From NCBI RefSeq assembly GCF_002258215.1, contig NZ_NEFY01000009.1:1-64000 (forward strand): a stretch of DNA of 64,000 nucleotides, read 5' to 3'. Source of the stretch: Marinobacter vinifirmus. Its GTDB lineage: Bacteria; Pseudomonadota; Gammaproteobacteria; Pseudomonadales; Oleiphilaceae. The notes under the pieces were generated by a model. It had not been told where the DNA came from and searched no databases. It saw only the letters and a list, made by a program, of their open reading frames with translations. Positions 42,957 through 54,135 of this stretch are shown here, piece by piece. Position 1 is the first letter of the stretch. Each line of letters opens with the position of its first letter. The position numbers and the translations under genes are program-made.

Positions 42957-43853
42957 TCATCTGTCCCTGCGCCGTCCTGTGAGGCGTATCCAGTCTTCTT
43001 TCTGTTCCGGCTCGTCCATGATGAACCAGGGCTCGTAGGCGTCCATCACTTCCCGGGCCTGGTTGAACAGAATGCCGGACAGTACCAGGTGGCCACCGGG
43101 CCTGGTCAGCTCTGCCAGCCTTGGCGCCAGGCCAATCAGCGGCTGGGCCAGGATGTTGGCCAGCATTACGTCCGCCTGGGTGTCGGGATCCTGTCCGGGC
43201 AGGTAGAGGTCCAGGCGGTTGTCTTCCACGCCGTTACGGCGGGCGTTGTCGCGGCTGGCTTCCAGGGCTTGCGGGTCTGTATCCACGCCAATCACATGGT
43301 CCGCACCCAGCAGCAGGGCGGCCAGGCCCAGGATGCCGGAGCCACAGCCGTAGTCGGTTACCTGTTTGCCGGCAACATCCTGGCCGTCGAGCCATTCCAG
43401 GCACAGGGCGGTGGTGGGGTGGGTGCCGGTGCCGAAGGCCAGGCCCGGGTCCAGCAGCAGGTTGGCGGCATCGGGGTCTGGCGCCTCGTGCCAGCTGGGC
43501 ACAATCCACAGGCGTTCACCGAACTGCAGCGGGTGGAAATCATCCATCCAGGCCCGTTCCCAGTCCTTGTCTTCCACCAGAGTGACTTCAATCTCGGCCA
43601 GGGACTGCTGGGTTTGCTGGTGCCAGGCGTCGCGGATATCCGCTAACAGCTGTTCGATGTTGCGATCAGACTGGAACAGGCCGGTAACGGTGGTCTGGCT
43701 CCAGAGGGGAGTGGTGCCCGGATCGGGCTCGTACAGGGGCTGGTCGGCTGCGTCTTCCATGGAAACGGCGTCTGCGCCCATTTCCATTAACAGATCCTCC
43801 AGCTGATCCGCAGTATCCGGATCAGCTGGAATCTGGAGTTGTATCCAGGGCAT
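42957..43853 (-). CDS. prmA: Ribosomal protein L11 methyltransferase
   Basis: 298 residues. An N-terminal L11-recognition domain (MPWIQLQIPADPDTADQLED) is followed by a SAM methyltransferase domain: DPGLAFGTGTHPTTALCLEW, VTDYGCGSGILGLAALLLGA and VDTDPQALEASRDNA, with MLANILAQPL as the NPPY-equivalent. Trimethylates L11. Starts 2 bases after the accC stop codon in the accB-accC-prmA unit. Confidence 0.95.
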   Translation of the reverse strand: MPWIQLQIPADPDTADQLEDLLMEMGADAVSMEDAADQPLYEPDPGTTPLWSQTTVTGLFQSDRNIEQLLADIRDAWHQQTQQSLAEIEVTLVEDKDWERAWMDDFHPLQFGERLWIVPSWHEAPDPDAANLLLDPGLAFGTGTHPTTALCLEWLDGQDVAGKQVTDYGCGSGILGLAALLLGADHVIGVDTDPQALEASRDNARRNGVEDNRLDLYLPGQDPDTQADVMLANILAQPLIGLAPRLAELTRPGGHLVLSGILFNQAREVMDAYEPWFIMDEPEQKEDWIRLTGRRRDR

Positions 43854-43855
43854 GG

Positions 43856-45196
43856 TTAATCCCGCATCAGTTTCTCGAGGTAGTGGATGGTGAAGTCTAC
43901 CTGTTTAAAGCCACCATCGCGTACCAGTTTTCGATGCAGGGGTTGATTGGTCTTGATGCCCTCGACCAGCATTTCGTCCAGCGCGTTCTTCATGCGCCGG
44001 CGGGCGATTTCCCGGTCGTCGCCCCAGGTGATCAGCTTGGCCACCAGGGAATCGTAGTACGGCGGTACGGTGTAGCCGCTGTACAGGTGCGAATCCACAC
44101 GGATGCCGTTGCCACCGGGAGCGTGGAAGTGTTTCACCTTGCCCGGGCTGGGCACGAAGGTTTGCGGGTCTTCGGCGTTGATCCGGCACTCGATGGCGTG
44201 GCCGGAAATATGGATTTCGTCCTGGCTGTACTGCAGCGGCAGGCCGCTGGCAATGCGCAGCTGCTCACGCACGATGTCCACGCCGGTGACCATCTCGGAA
44301 ACCGGATGCTCAACCTGTACCCGGGTGTTCATTTCAATGAAATAGAACTCGCCGTCCTGGTACAGGAACTCGAAGGTGCCGGCGCCCACGTAACCGATTT
44401 CCTTACAGGCATCCACGCAGGCCTTGAGGGTGCGCTCCCGGGATTCCGGGTTGATGTTCGGAGCCGGTGCTTCCTCGATCACCTTCTGGTTGCGGCGCTG
44501 CATGGAGCAGTCCCGGTCGCCCAGATGGATGACGTTACCGTGCATATCGGCCAGCACCTGGACTTCCACGTGGCGTGGAGTTTCCAGGAACTTCTCCAGA
44601 TAGACGGTGGGATCGCCGAACGCGTTCTTGGCTTCGGTTTGGGTAATCTGCACCGCTTTCAGCAGGGCGGCTTCAGAGTGCACTACCTGCATACCACGAC
44701 CACCGCCGCCGGAAGCGGCCTTGATCATCACCGGGTAGCCGATCTGCTTCGCCAGCTTGAGGGTACGCTCGTCGTCGTCCGTCAGCGGGCCGTCGGAGCC
44801 GGGTACGGTCGGTACGCCTGCCTTTTTCATGGCTTCGATGGCGGAGACCTTGTTACCCATCAGGCGAATGGTTTCTGCCCGGGGGCCGATGAAGCGGAAG
44901 CCGCTTTTCTCGACCTGCTCGGCAAAGTCGGCGTTCTCTGCCAAAAAGCCGTAGCCCGGGTGGATGCCCACGGAATCGGTCACCTCAGCAGCGCTGATGA
45001 TGGTGGGGATGTTCAGGTAGCTTTCTGTGGGGCTGTTCGGGCCAATGCAGACAGATTCGTCTGCAAGGCGCACGTGCATCAGGTCGCGGTCGACCTGCGA
45101 GTGCACGGCAACCGTCTTGATGCCCAGCTCCTTGCACGCGCGGAGAATGCGCAGGGCAATTTCACCGCGGTTTGCGATCAGAACTTTTTCTAACAT
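43856..45196 (-). CDS. accC: Acetyl-CoA carboxylase, biotin carboxylase subunit
   Basis: 446 residues from ATG 45196 ([17 protein letters not shown], the family start); an ATG at 45202 is also possible. Carboxylates the biotin on AccB using ATP and bicarbonate, the first step of fatty acid synthesis. ATP-grasp signatures: [53 protein letters not shown] and [11 protein letters not shown]. Cotranscribed between accB and prmA. Confidence 0.96.
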   Translation of the reverse strand: MLEKVLIANRGEIALRILRACKELGIKTVAVHSQVDRDLMHVRLADESVCIGPNSPTESYLNIPTIISAAEVTDSVGIHPGYGFLAENADFAEQVEKSGFRFIGPRAETIRLMGNKVSAIEAMKKAGVPTVPGSDGPLTDDDERTLKLAKQIGYPVMIKAASGGGGRGMQVVHSEAALLKAVQITQTEAKNAFGDPTVYLEKFLETPRHVEVQVLADMHGNVIHLGDRDCSMQRRNQKVIEEAPAPNINPESRERTLKACVDACKEIGYVGAGTFEFLYQDGEFYFIEMNTRVQVEHPVSEMVTGVDIVREQLRIASGLPLQYSQDEIHISGHAIECRINAEDPQTFVPSPGKVKHFHAPGGNGIRVDSHLYSGYTVPPYYDSLVAKLITWGDDREIARRRMKNALDEMLVEGIKTNQPLHRKLVRDGGFKQVDFTIHYLEKLMRD

Positions 45197-45220
45197 GGCC
45201 ATGGTTAGCAATCACCGAAT

Positions 45221-45685
45221 TCAGGAAATGACGACCAGGGGCTGGTCAAACTCAACCGGCTGGCCATTTTCGACCAGGATTTCGGTAATGGTACCGGCCT
45301 TGTCGGCTTCGATCTGGTTCATCATCTTCATGGCTTCTACGATGCAGATCACGTCGCCAGCATTCACGGTCTGGCCCACTTCAACGAATGCAGCAGCTGT
45401 GGGTGAGGGTGAACGATAGAAGGTGCCAACCATCGGAGACTTCACGGTATGGCCTCTCGGTGCAGCCGGGGCAGCAGCTTCTGCAGCCGGTGCTGATTCA
45501 GCCACGGGCGCCGGTGCCTGGGGCGCCTGCGGTGCGGCGTAGTGTCCTACATAATGGCCACCGGCAGCTGCCTGCTCGCGACGGCGGGAAATGCGTACCG
45601 AGTCGTCGCCTTCGTGAATCTCCAGCTCTTCGACATCAGACTCTTCGAGCAGCTCGATCAGTTTCTTGATTTTGCGAATATCCAT
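45221..45685 (-). CDS. accB: Biotin carboxyl carrier protein of acetyl-CoA carboxylase
   Basis: 154 residues. N-terminal [20 protein letters not shown], a central Ala/Pro-rich flexible linker (about 50-75), then the biotinyl domain with [15 protein letters not shown] and the biotin-accepting lysine in [11 protein letters not shown]. Carries CO2 between AccC and the AccAD transferase. 26 bases after aroQ, 24 before accC. Confidence 0.96.
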   Translation of the reverse strand: MDIRKIKKLIELLEESDVEELEIHEGDDSVRISRRREQAAAGGHYVGHYAAPQAPQAPAPVAESAPAAEAAAPAAPRGHTVKSPMVGTFYRSPSPTAAAFVEVGQTVNAGDVICIVEAMKMMNQIEADKAGTITEILVENGQPVEFDQPLVVIS

Positions 45686-45711
45686 AACTGTTTCAGTCCC
45701 GTTTTACTGGT

Positions 45712-46152
45712 CTATCGGTGAATTCGTTGCAGGGCAGCCTGCAGTGCCAGGTCATAGCCCTGGCTGCCCAGCCCGCAGATAACGCCTACGGCGATATCCG
45801 AAAAGTACGAGTGATGGCGGAAAGGCTCCCGCGCATGCACGTTGGAAAGATGCACTTCAATAAACGGAATCCCGGATGCCAGCATGGCGTCACGCAGCGC
45901 CACGCTGGTGTGGGTGAAGGCGGCCGGATTGATAATGATGAAATCCACGCCTTCGGCCCGGGCTTCGTGCACCCGCTCGATCAGCTCATATTCCGCGTTC
46001 GATTGCAGGTGCAGGAGATGATGGCCTTTGTCTGCCGCTTTCTCGCGCAACCGGTCATCGATATCGGCCAGGGTCTCATAGCCATATACCTCGGGCTCAC
46101 GGGTGCCGAGCATGTTGAGGTTGGGGCCATGGAGCACAAGTATGGTCGACAT
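45712..46152 (-). CDS. aroQ: 3-dehydroquinate dehydratase, type II
   Basis: 146 residues. Third step of the shikimate pathway. [21 protein letters not shown] at the start contains the catalytic Tyr region. [31 protein letters not shown] (conserved Asn-Pro and His) and [18 protein letters not shown] complete the active site. Conserved position ahead of accB. First gene of the long minus-strand block. Confidence 0.96.
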   Translation of the reverse strand: MSTILVLHGPNLNMLGTREPEVYGYETLADIDDRLREKAADKGHHLLHLQSNAEYELIERVHEARAEGVDFIIINPAAFTHTSVALRDAMLASGIPFIEVHLSNVHAREPFRHHSYFSDIAVGVICGLGSQGYDLALQAALQRIHR

Positions 46153-46448
46153 GGTAATTTTGCCTTGGTGTTATTTGAACAGGATCGCCGAAGATAACGG
46201 CACGTTACCGGAATGGTGCGTGCTTGTTAGCCTCGGATCAACACTTTTTGACAATCTTCCTGCTGCCGGATTGATCCTGAAAAAAGCTTACACAGCAATG
46301 ACCGGCGGTGCGATGACATTTCGTTGATGGCCTCAATTGTCGGCCATGGTTGCCAAAGCGGCTATTCGACATTGGTTTCATGGGCCGGGCAGGGCGCCCG
46401 GCCCGGAAGTTCAGAGGCTGGAGCGATTCTCCAGCCTGGAGGGAGGGC
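46153..46448. other. Intergenic region between aroQ and the diguanylate cyclase gene
   Basis: 296 bases. The aroQ-proximal part must hold the promoter of the aroQ-acc block; TTGTCA at about 46249 on the minus strand is a weak -35 candidate. The distal part has two strong hairpins: GGGCCGGGC/GCCCGGCCC (46382-46404) and AGGCTGGAG/CTCCAGCCT (46415-46437). No gene seen. Confidence 0.5.
46415..46437 (-). terminator. Hairpin ending the diguanylate cyclase transcript
   Basis: A 9-bp perfect stem with CGATT-type loop, 11 bases after the stop codon, followed by a second GC-rich hairpin. Neither has a good T-run, so termination may be weak or Rho-assisted. Confidence 0.45.
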
Positions 46449-48059
<1,611 letters not shown>

Positions 48060-48263
48060 GGGGCTCCGGCCTGTGTCCTTTTTATGAAGATGCACCCGAT
48101 CCGCGGGGGTAACTTTCTAACCTTAGTCGGTTTCCAGAGTCTATAGTGTTTAATGTTGTCGGCGTAGATTGCACACTGTAAATGTTTGTCAACTCTGCGG
48201 CACCGGTCACGGGCCGCTGATCATGGAAATCGTTCAGGCCAGCATGGCCGGGGCCGGGAAATC

Positions 48264-50249
48264 ATGGCAAGGAAGCACACAAACACGTTCGCAGCCCAGC
48301 AGGGTGAAATCTCCCTCAGCAGCCTGCTGATTCTGTTCACCAGCGGTCTGTTGGTGATCATTCTTGCCGCCGCGTTTATCACCAGTTTCGGGCACTTCCG
48401 GGACTACGTGGCGGACCAGCTCACAGACCACGCCCTTGACGGAGCGACTGCTACCGGGCTTTCCCTCTCCAACGCGATTGACGGCTCAGACCCTGTGGCC
48501 TCGGCATCGCTGGTGGATGCGGTTTTTGACAGCGGCCGTTACCTGTCGGTGGAATACATCGGCCATGACGGCCAGGAGATTGCGGGCCGGCGTATGGAGC
48601 TAAAGGGTGCGGCCGCCCCCGGCTGGTTTATTCGCCTGGCGGAGCTGCCGTTGCCGCAAGCGGAGGCGGAAGTGGTACGGGGCTGGTCGCGCCTGGGCAA
48701 GGTCAGGGTGGTCAGTCATCCGGGCCGCGCCTACGACGACCTGTGGCGCATATCCCTGGGCTTGCTGGTTAGCGTGCTGGTGATCGGCGGTGCGGGCCTG
48801 GTGGCCCTGTTCCTGTTGGTGCGCCGGTTACTGCGGCCACTGTCGACACTGGAGCAGCAGGCCCGGGCCTGGGGCCAGCGGGATTTCCGGAACCGGGTGC
48901 GCACCCGTTCTACCCGTGAGCTGAACCGTGTAACCGAAGCCATGAACCAGATGGCGGACGACCTGGAGCGTTTGTTTGTCGGTCAGGGCCGGCTTATCCA
49001 GCATTTGCGCAAAGTGAATAGTGAAGACCCGGTAACCGGGCTGGCCAGCCGCAGTTCCTTTGACCAGCGCCTGAAAGCGGAAATCATGTCGGAAGAAAAG
49101 TCGGCTCCCGGTGTGTTGGCCATGATCCGCCTGGCGGGCTTTGCCGATTACAACATGGCCTATGGCCGTGAAGAGGGCGACCAGTTGCTGCGCCAGGTGG
49201 CCGGAAGCCTGGCCGGGTTTACTGCCCGCCACCCGCAATCCTTTGCCGGCCGGCGCACCGGCGCGGAGTTTGTGGTGTTTCTGCCAGGAGCGCCGGCAGC
49301 CGACGCCCGGAACTGGCTTGAGCGGTTAATCCAGGAACTGGACAGTATCTATTGCGACCTGGCCTCGCCCATGGACACGGCCGTGCACGGAGGGCTGGCG
49401 GTGGCTTTGCCCGGGGCCGGGGTCCGTGACCTGCTGGCGGCGGCGGATGAAGGCTTGCGGGCGGCCCAGGAGAAATGCGAATCCGGTTGCTGCCTGGAGC
49501 AGGCCGGGGCGGACAGCCATCTCACCATGGAATCCTGGCGCGACCTGCTGGCCGGTGCCATTGAATCCGGGAACCTGTCATTGTGGCTGCAGCCAATGGT
49601 GACCTGTGAAGACGGTGCCCTGGCCCATTATCAGGCCTTTTCGCGCATTCCCTCGCCGGAGGGCGACCTCAAGGCCGGGGCATTTCTGCCCGTGGCCGAA
49701 CGCCTGGGCCTGATTGCCGGCATTGACCGGTTGTTGCTGGCCCGGGTGCTGGCGATGCTGGAACAGACGCCGGACCAAACCCTGGCCATATCGCTTGGGG
49801 TTTCCTCCGTTGGTGATGACCGCTTCTGTGAAGACCTGCTGGAAGCGCTGACCCGGGCCGGGAACCGGGTGGCCAGGCTGTGGGTAGGCATTCCCGAACT
49901 TGCGCTGAACCATCATCGCAAAAAGGCTGGCTGGCTGGTTCGGGCGCTGGTGAAAATTGGTGTTCCGGTGATGGTGGATCGTTTCGGCGTCGGCGGGGTG
50001 CCGTTCAGCTATCTGAGAAATCTGCCTTTCCGGGGCATTCGTATCGACAACAGTTTTATCCACGACCTGGACAGCCACAGCGAGAACCGGTTCTGGGTGG
50101 AGTCGGTGATCGGCATCGCGCACAGCCGCGGCGTGCGGGTGTTCGCCACCGGAGTGGAAACCGAAGCGGAATACTCGGTAGTCTGTAAGCTGGGTATTGA
50201 TGGCGCCATGGGATACCATCTGGGCAGGCCCTTCGGGGCAGACGAATAA
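48264..50249 (+). CDS. LapD-like transmembrane c-di-GMP receptor (degenerate GGDEF-EAL)
   Basis: 661 residues. TM1 (about 18-43) precedes a periplasmic LapD/MoxY-type domain (TGLSLSNAI, LVDAVFDSGRYLSVEYI, GWFIRLAEL, GKVRVVSHPGRAYDDLW). TM2 (about 163-187), HAMP, a GGDEF-like domain reading RRTGAEF, and an EAL-like domain whose signature reads YQAFSRI instead of xEALxR complete it. Both enzyme motifs are broken, so it should bind rather than make or cut c-di-GMP. LapD holds the protease LapG away from a surface adhesin when c-di-GMP is high; no lapG or lapA gene lies in this window. ATG at 48264 chosen. Followed by a DUF2333 gene. Confidence 0.87.
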   Translation: MARKHTNTFAAQQGEISLSSLLILFTSGLLVIILAAAFITSFGHFRDYVADQLTDHALDGATATGLSLSNAIDGSDPVASASLVDAVFDSGRYLSVEYIGHDGQEIAGRRMELKGAAAPGWFIRLAELPLPQAEAEVVRGWSRLGKVRVVSHPGRAYDDLWRISLGLLVSVLVIGGAGLVALFLLVRRLLRPLSTLEQQARAWGQRDFRNRVRTRSTRELNRVTEAMNQMADDLERLFVGQGRLIQHLRKVNSEDPVTGLASRSSFDQRLKAEIMSEEKSAPGVLAMIRLAGFADYNMAYGREEGDQLLRQVAGSLAGFTARHPQSFAGRRTGAEFVVFLPGAPAADARNWLERLIQELDSIYCDLASPMDTAVHGGLAVALPGAGVRDLLAAADEGLRAAQEKCESGCCLEQAGADSHLTMESWRDLLAGAIESGNLSLWLQPMVTCEDGALAHYQAFSRIPSPEGDLKAGAFLPVAERLGLIAGIDRLLLARVLAMLEQTPDQTLAISLGVSSVGDDRFCEDLLEALTRAGNRVARLWVGIPELALNHHRKKAGWLVRALVKIGVPVMVDRFGVGGVPFSYLRNLPFRGIRIDNSFIHDLDSHSENRFWVESVIGIAHSRGVRVFATGVETEAEYSVVCKLGIDGAMGYHLGRPFGADE

Positions 50250-50271
50250 GCAACGGGAGAACGGGAGACTT

Positions 50272-51324
50272 ATGTCGGGCAAGATCAGACAGTACTTCAG
50301 GGACAAAAAGGAAGACGTACAGGATTACACCGGAGGCAGTGGTGTAATCGGTAAATTTGTACTGGCGGTGCTGGTGGTATACCTGCTGGTTACGATTGTG
50401 CTCGGCATGTACTGGAGCAGCGAGCCGGATACCTTCTCTGTGCGTGACCATACCCGAACCCTGGCCAACACCATGGAGCGGGAGCCGGTAACCGGGTTTG
50501 CCACCACCGCCACCATGATCCGGATTGCCGAAACCCTGCTGGACAAGCCGGGCGGATACATCTCTAACGACATCTTCCCCCCGGGATTGTGGCTGGACAA
50601 CATGCCCAACTGGGAGTACGGCGCGCTGGTGCAGCTGCGGGACCTGTCCCGGGCCATGCGTAAAGACATCAGCCGTTCCCAGAGCCAATCGGCTGAAGAC
50701 CCGGACCTGACCATTGCCGAGCCCCAGTTGCACTTCGACAGCGAGAGCTGGGCGATACCCTCCACCGAGGCTGAGTACCGTCGCGGTATCAATGCCCTCA
50801 AGCGCTATCTGAACCGGTTGTCGGACCCCGCCCAGGCCGATGCCCAGTTCTTTGCCCGCGCGGACAACCTGGGCAACTGGCTGGCAGACCTGGAAACCCG
50901 TCTGGGCAGCCTGTCCCGCACCCTGAGCGAGAGTGTGGGCAAGGCCTCGGTGTCCGATGCGGTTGCCAACCTTGATCCGGACGATCCACTGTCTGAAGAC
51001 ATCGGCGGCGAGGATGTGAAAACCGACTGGACCAGGATTGACGATGTGTTCTACGAAGCTCGCGGCAGTGCCTGGGCCCTGCTGCACATCTTCCGGGCCA
51101 TTGAAGTGGACTTCCGCAAGGTGATTGTGGACAAGAACGCCATGGCCAGTGTGAAGCAGATCATTATCGAGCTGGAAGGCACCCAGGAATCCATGTGGAG
51201 CCCGGTGATCCTGAATGGCAGTGGCTTTGGCCTGCTGGCTAACCACTCCCTGACCATGGCCGCTTACCTGTCACGGGCCAATGCAGCAATCAGTGACATG
51301 CGGGACCTGTTGTCACGGGGGTAA
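50272..51324 (+). CDS. DUF2333 family inner-membrane protein
   Basis: 350 residues. A short cytosolic N-terminus (MSGKIRQYFRDKKEDVQDY), one membrane helix (VIGKFVLAVLVVYLLVTIVL), and a large periplasmic helical domain with conserved acidic and aromatic segments (PPGLWLDNMPNWEYGALVQL, DDVFYEARGSAWALLHIFRA). The family is confined mostly to gammaproteobacteria and has no established function. 22 bases after the LapD-like gene with a GGGAGA ribosome site, so likely cotranscribed with it and possibly active in the same envelope process. Confidence 0.85.
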   Translation: MSGKIRQYFRDKKEDVQDYTGGSGVIGKFVLAVLVVYLLVTIVLGMYWSSEPDTFSVRDHTRTLANTMEREPVTGFATTATMIRIAETLLDKPGGYISNDIFPPGLWLDNMPNWEYGALVQLRDLSRAMRKDISRSQSQSAEDPDLTIAEPQLHFDSESWAIPSTEAEYRRGINALKRYLNRLSDPAQADAQFFARADNLGNWLADLETRLGSLSRTLSESVGKASVSDAVANLDPDDPLSEDIGGEDVKTDWTRIDDVFYEARGSAWALLHIFRAIEVDFRKVIVDKNAMASVKQIIIELEGTQESMWSPVILNGSGFGLLANHSLTMAAYLSRANAAISDMRDLLSRG

Positions 51325-51363
51325 CAACGGATATGCGTTACCCGGGAGGGTAACGCAGACACA

Positions 51364-51400
51364 AAAAAACCGGGGAGCTGTTATGGCTGCCCGGTTTTTT
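51364..51400. terminator. Bidirectional terminator between DUF2333 and ppa
   Basis: AAAAAACCGGG pairs with CCCGGTTTTTT around a 15-base loop; T-runs on both strands serve both convergent genes. An extra hairpin GCGTTACCC-GGGA-GGGTAACGC (51335-51356) lies just after the DUF2333 stop codon. Confidence 0.85.
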
Positions 51401-51416
51401 TATGCCTGATACGTGA

Positions 51417-51944
51417 TCAGCCTTTGTAGGCGTTCACGGCATCAACAATGGCTTGCTTGGCAGCGGCGGCGTTGTCCCAGCCCTGCACCTTTACCCACTT
51501 GCCCGGCTCGAGAGTCTTGTAGTTCTCGAAGAAGTGACGGATCTGGTCGCGCAGCAGCTCGGGCAGGTCGTCGATTTCTTTAACGTCGTGGTAAGTGGTG
51601 GTCAGCTTGTCGTGGGGAACCGCAACCAGCTTGGCGTCGCCACCGGCTTCGTCTTCCATGTTCAGTACACCCACCGGACGGCAGCGAATAACGGAACCTG
51701 CCTGGATCGGGTACGGGGTTACTACCAGCACGTCCAGCGGGTCGCCGTCGTCAGCCAGGGTGTGCGGGATGAAACCGTAGTTGGCCGGGTAGAACATGGG
51801 GGTAGCCATGAAACGGTCAACCAGCAGGGCGCCCATGTCTTTGTCCAGTTCGTACTTGACCGGGGAGCTGTTAGCCGGGATTTCGATGGCTACGTAGATG
51901 TCTTCCGGCGGGTTCTTGCCAGCGGGGATGTTGTCGAATTGCAT
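51417..51944 (-). CDS. ppa: Inorganic pyrophosphatase, family I
   Basis: 175 residues, the E. coli Ppa length. Hydrolyses pyrophosphate to drive biosynthesis. The metal-binding motif [15 protein letters not shown] is present, with [16 protein letters not shown] before it and [20 protein letters not shown] after. Strong codon bias fits a highly expressed housekeeping gene. Single gene; terminator shared at 51364-51400. Confidence 0.97.
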   Translation of the reverse strand: MQFDNIPAGKNPPEDIYVAIEIPANSSPVKYELDKDMGALLVDRFMATPMFYPANYGFIPHTLADDGDPLDVLVVTPYPIQAGSVIRCRPVGVLNMEDEAGGDAKLVAVPHDKLTTTYHDVKEIDDLPELLRDQIRHFFENYKTLEPGKWVKVQGWDNAAAAKQAIVDAVNAYKG

Positions 51945-52041
51945 GTGCGATCCTTCCTGCTACGTTAGTGTTCGTTTAACTGCGGTGGAAAATTGGGCGC
52001 AATTATACGGAAGTCTCCTGCCATTCGAAACTAAACCTTGG

Positions 52042-53181
52042 TCACAGCCGGATCTGTTTGGCAATCAGCTCCTTCATGATTTCCGTGGTGCCGCCGCCGA
52101 TCGACAGGATCTTGGCATCCCGGTACAGGCGCTCCACCACCGATTCCCGCATGAAGCCCATGCCGCCGAACAGTTGCACCGCCTCGCGGGTGACTTTTTC
52201 GCACACGTCGACGGAGAAGTTCTTGGCCATGGCCACCTGTTTGATCGGGTTTTTGCCGGCCTGCATCAGCGCCGCGCAGCGGTAGGTGTATTCCCGGGCG
52301 ATGTCGATCTGGGTGGCCATGTCCACCAGCTTGTGGCGGGTTACCTGGAAGCCTGAAACCGGGCGGCCGAAGGCCTTGCGTTCCTTGACGTAATGCATCG
52401 CGGCTTCATAGGCCAGCTGGGCGGTCATGTAGGCCATGATGGACAGGCTCAGGCGTTCGGCCAGGAAGTTGCTCATGATGGCAATGAAGCCGGCGTTTTC
52501 GGCGCCGATCAGGCGGTCGGCCGGTACCCTGCAGTCTTCGAAGAAGAGTTCGGCGGTGTCGCTGGCCCACCAGCCCATCTTGCGGAGCCTGGTGCCGGTG
52601 CTGAAGCCGGGCATGTCATGGTCGATCAGCAGCAGGCTGATGCCGCCATGGCCCTCGCCGCCGGTGCGCACAGCCACGGTGTAGTGGTCGGCACGGGTGC
52701 CACTGGTGATGAAGGTTTTGCTGCCGTTGACGATGTAATGGTCGCCGTCTTTCACGGCTCGGGTTTTCAGGCTGGCGACGTCAGAGCCGCCGCCGGGTTC
52801 GGTGACCGCCAGGGCGGCAATTTTTTCGCCCCGGAGCACCGGCGGTACGATCTGATCGCGTATCTCTTTCTTCGCCCACTTGGCCACCGGTGGCAGGCCG
52901 ATATCCAGGGAACCGATGCTGGCGACAAAGCCGCCGGAGGTGGAGCGCATCAGCTCTTCGGACGCCGCCACTTTCATGAAGATATCGCCTTCACCAACGC
53001 CACCAAGCGCTTCCGGGAAGCCAATGCCCAGCAGCCCTGCGTCGCCTGCCTTCTGGTAGATTTCCCGGGGGAATTCGCCGGCTTCTTCCCAGTTGTCGAT
53101 ATGGGGCAGTACGTGGGTTTCGATAAATTTACGGGCGGTCAGGCGAACCTGTTCGTGGGTTTCGTTGAAGTAGTCAGACAC
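52042..53181 (-). CDS. Acyl-CoA dehydrogenase
   Basis: 379 residues. FAD enzyme introducing the alpha-beta double bond of acyl-CoA chains. Signatures: ALAVTEPGGGSDVASLKTRA, YIVNGSKTFITSGTRAD, ERKAFGRPVSGFQVTRHKL and QLFGGMGFMRESVVERLYRDAKIL, with the catalytic Glu position not certain by eye. Such stand-alone members often act on branched or medium chains. No thiolase or hydratase gene follows. A CAAGCGCTTG palindrome lies 63 bases upstream and is probably the site of a TetR-type repressor encoded elsewhere. Confidence 0.9.
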   Translation of the reverse strand: MSDYFNETHEQVRLTARKFIETHVLPHIDNWEEAGEFPREIYQKAGDAGLLGIGFPEALGGVGEGDIFMKVAASEELMRSTSGGFVASIGSLDIGLPPVAKWAKKEIRDQIVPPVLRGEKIAALAVTEPGGGSDVASLKTRAVKDGDHYIVNGSKTFITSGTRADHYTVAVRTGGEGHGGISLLLIDHDMPGFSTGTRLRKMGWWASDTAELFFEDCRVPADRLIGAENAGFIAIMSNFLAERLSLSIMAYMTAQLAYEAAMHYVKERKAFGRPVSGFQVTRHKLVDMATQIDIAREYTYRCAALMQAGKNPIKQVAMAKNFSVDVCEKVTREAVQLFGGMGFMRESVVERLYRDAKILSIGGGTTEIMKELIAKQIRL

Positions 53182-53243
53182 AATCGGGCTTCCCGCGTTC
53201 TTGTTGGTGTTATCCGGAGTGTCTCTTAAATTTCTTTACCAAG

Positions 53244-53253
53244 CAAGCGCTTG
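53244..53253. promoter_or_regulatory. CAAGCGCTTG operator upstream of the acyl-CoA dehydrogenase
   Basis: A perfect 10-bp palindrome, extended by flanking AA/TT matches, within the expected promoter region of the dehydrogenase gene. Symmetric sites of this form are common for TetR-family regulators of acyl-CoA catabolism; the regulator is not in the window. Confidence 0.4.
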
Positions 53254-53275
53254 GTTTGTGCGTGTGGGCCAGAAA

Positions 53276-53298
53276 AAGCCGGCGCTGCTGGCCGGCTT
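53276..53298 (-). terminator. Terminator of rpiA
   Basis: On the minus strand AAGCCGGC/GCCGGCTT with a 7-base loop, followed by TTTCTGG. 20 bases after the rpiA stop codon. Confidence 0.75.
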
Positions 53299-53318
53299 GG
53301 TCGTTTGCTGCTTCTGGC

Positions 53319-53999
53319 TCATGCGCCGGGGCGGGCAATGCTCTTCACGCCTTCGCTGGTGCCCAGCAGCAGCAAGTCGGCCGGGCGTCGCGCGAACAGG
53401 CCGTTGGTAACCACGCCGACAATGTTGTTGAGCCGCTCTTCCACCTGGATCGGGCGGGAGATGTCCATGTTGTGGATGTCGATGATGATGTTGCCGTTGT
53501 CAGTGACAAAACCGTCCCGGTAAACCGGGTCGCCACCGAGTTTGACGATTTCCCGGCCCACATGGCTGCGAGCCATGGGAATCACTTCCACCGGCAGCGG
53601 GAATTCACCCAGAATGCCCACCATCTTGGACTCGTCGGCAATACAGATAAACGTCTTGGCGACGGCGGCCACAATCTTTTCCCGGGTCAGGGCACCGCCA
53701 CCGCCCTTGATCAGTTCCAGGCTCTCGTTGGTTTCGTCGGCACCGTCGACGTAAAACTCGATTTCGTTAACGGCGTTGAGGTCGTATACCGGGATGCCGT
53801 GCTTTTTCAGTCGTTCGGCGGTTGCCTCGGAGCTTGCGACGGCGCCGTCGAAGTCGTTGCGGTATTCCGCCAGGTAGTCGATGAAAAAGTTGGCGGTGCT
53901 GCCGGTGCCCACCCCGACAATGCTGCTCGGTTCCAGGTGAGGGGCGATGTGATCCACTGCAGCTTTGGCAACGGCTTGTTTCAGTTCGTCCTGGGTCAT
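53319..53999 (-). CDS. rpiA: Ribose-5-phosphate isomerase A
   Basis: 226 residues from ATG 53999; upstream in-frame codons to 54056 are not family-like. Interconverts ribose-5- and ribulose-5-phosphate. [17 protein letters not shown] (phosphate loop), [29 protein letters not shown] (catalytic Asp/Glu/Lys) and [17 protein letters not shown] are characteristic. Divergent from ilvA, a common gammaproteobacterial pairing. Confidence 0.96.
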   Translation of the reverse strand: MTQDELKQAVAKAAVDHIAPHLEPSSIVGVGTGSTANFFIDYLAEYRNDFDGAVASSEATAERLKKHGIPVYDLNAVNEIEFYVDGADETNESLELIKGGGGALTREKIVAAVAKTFICIADESKMVGILGEFPLPVEVIPMARSHVGREIVKLGGDPVYRDGFVTDNGNIIIDIHNMDISRPIQVEERLNNIVGVVTNGLFARRPADLLLLGTSEGVKSIARPGA

Positions 54000-54135
54000 G
54001 GGGGGGGCTCCCGGAGGTTTGCGTTGAATTTGGGCGCTATTATACGCCTGCAGCAACTCTGCTTATAGACGGCAAGCGTGCAAACTTTCTACACTGTGGG
54101 TTTTTCCTGATCACTCACCAGCAACCGGAACCATC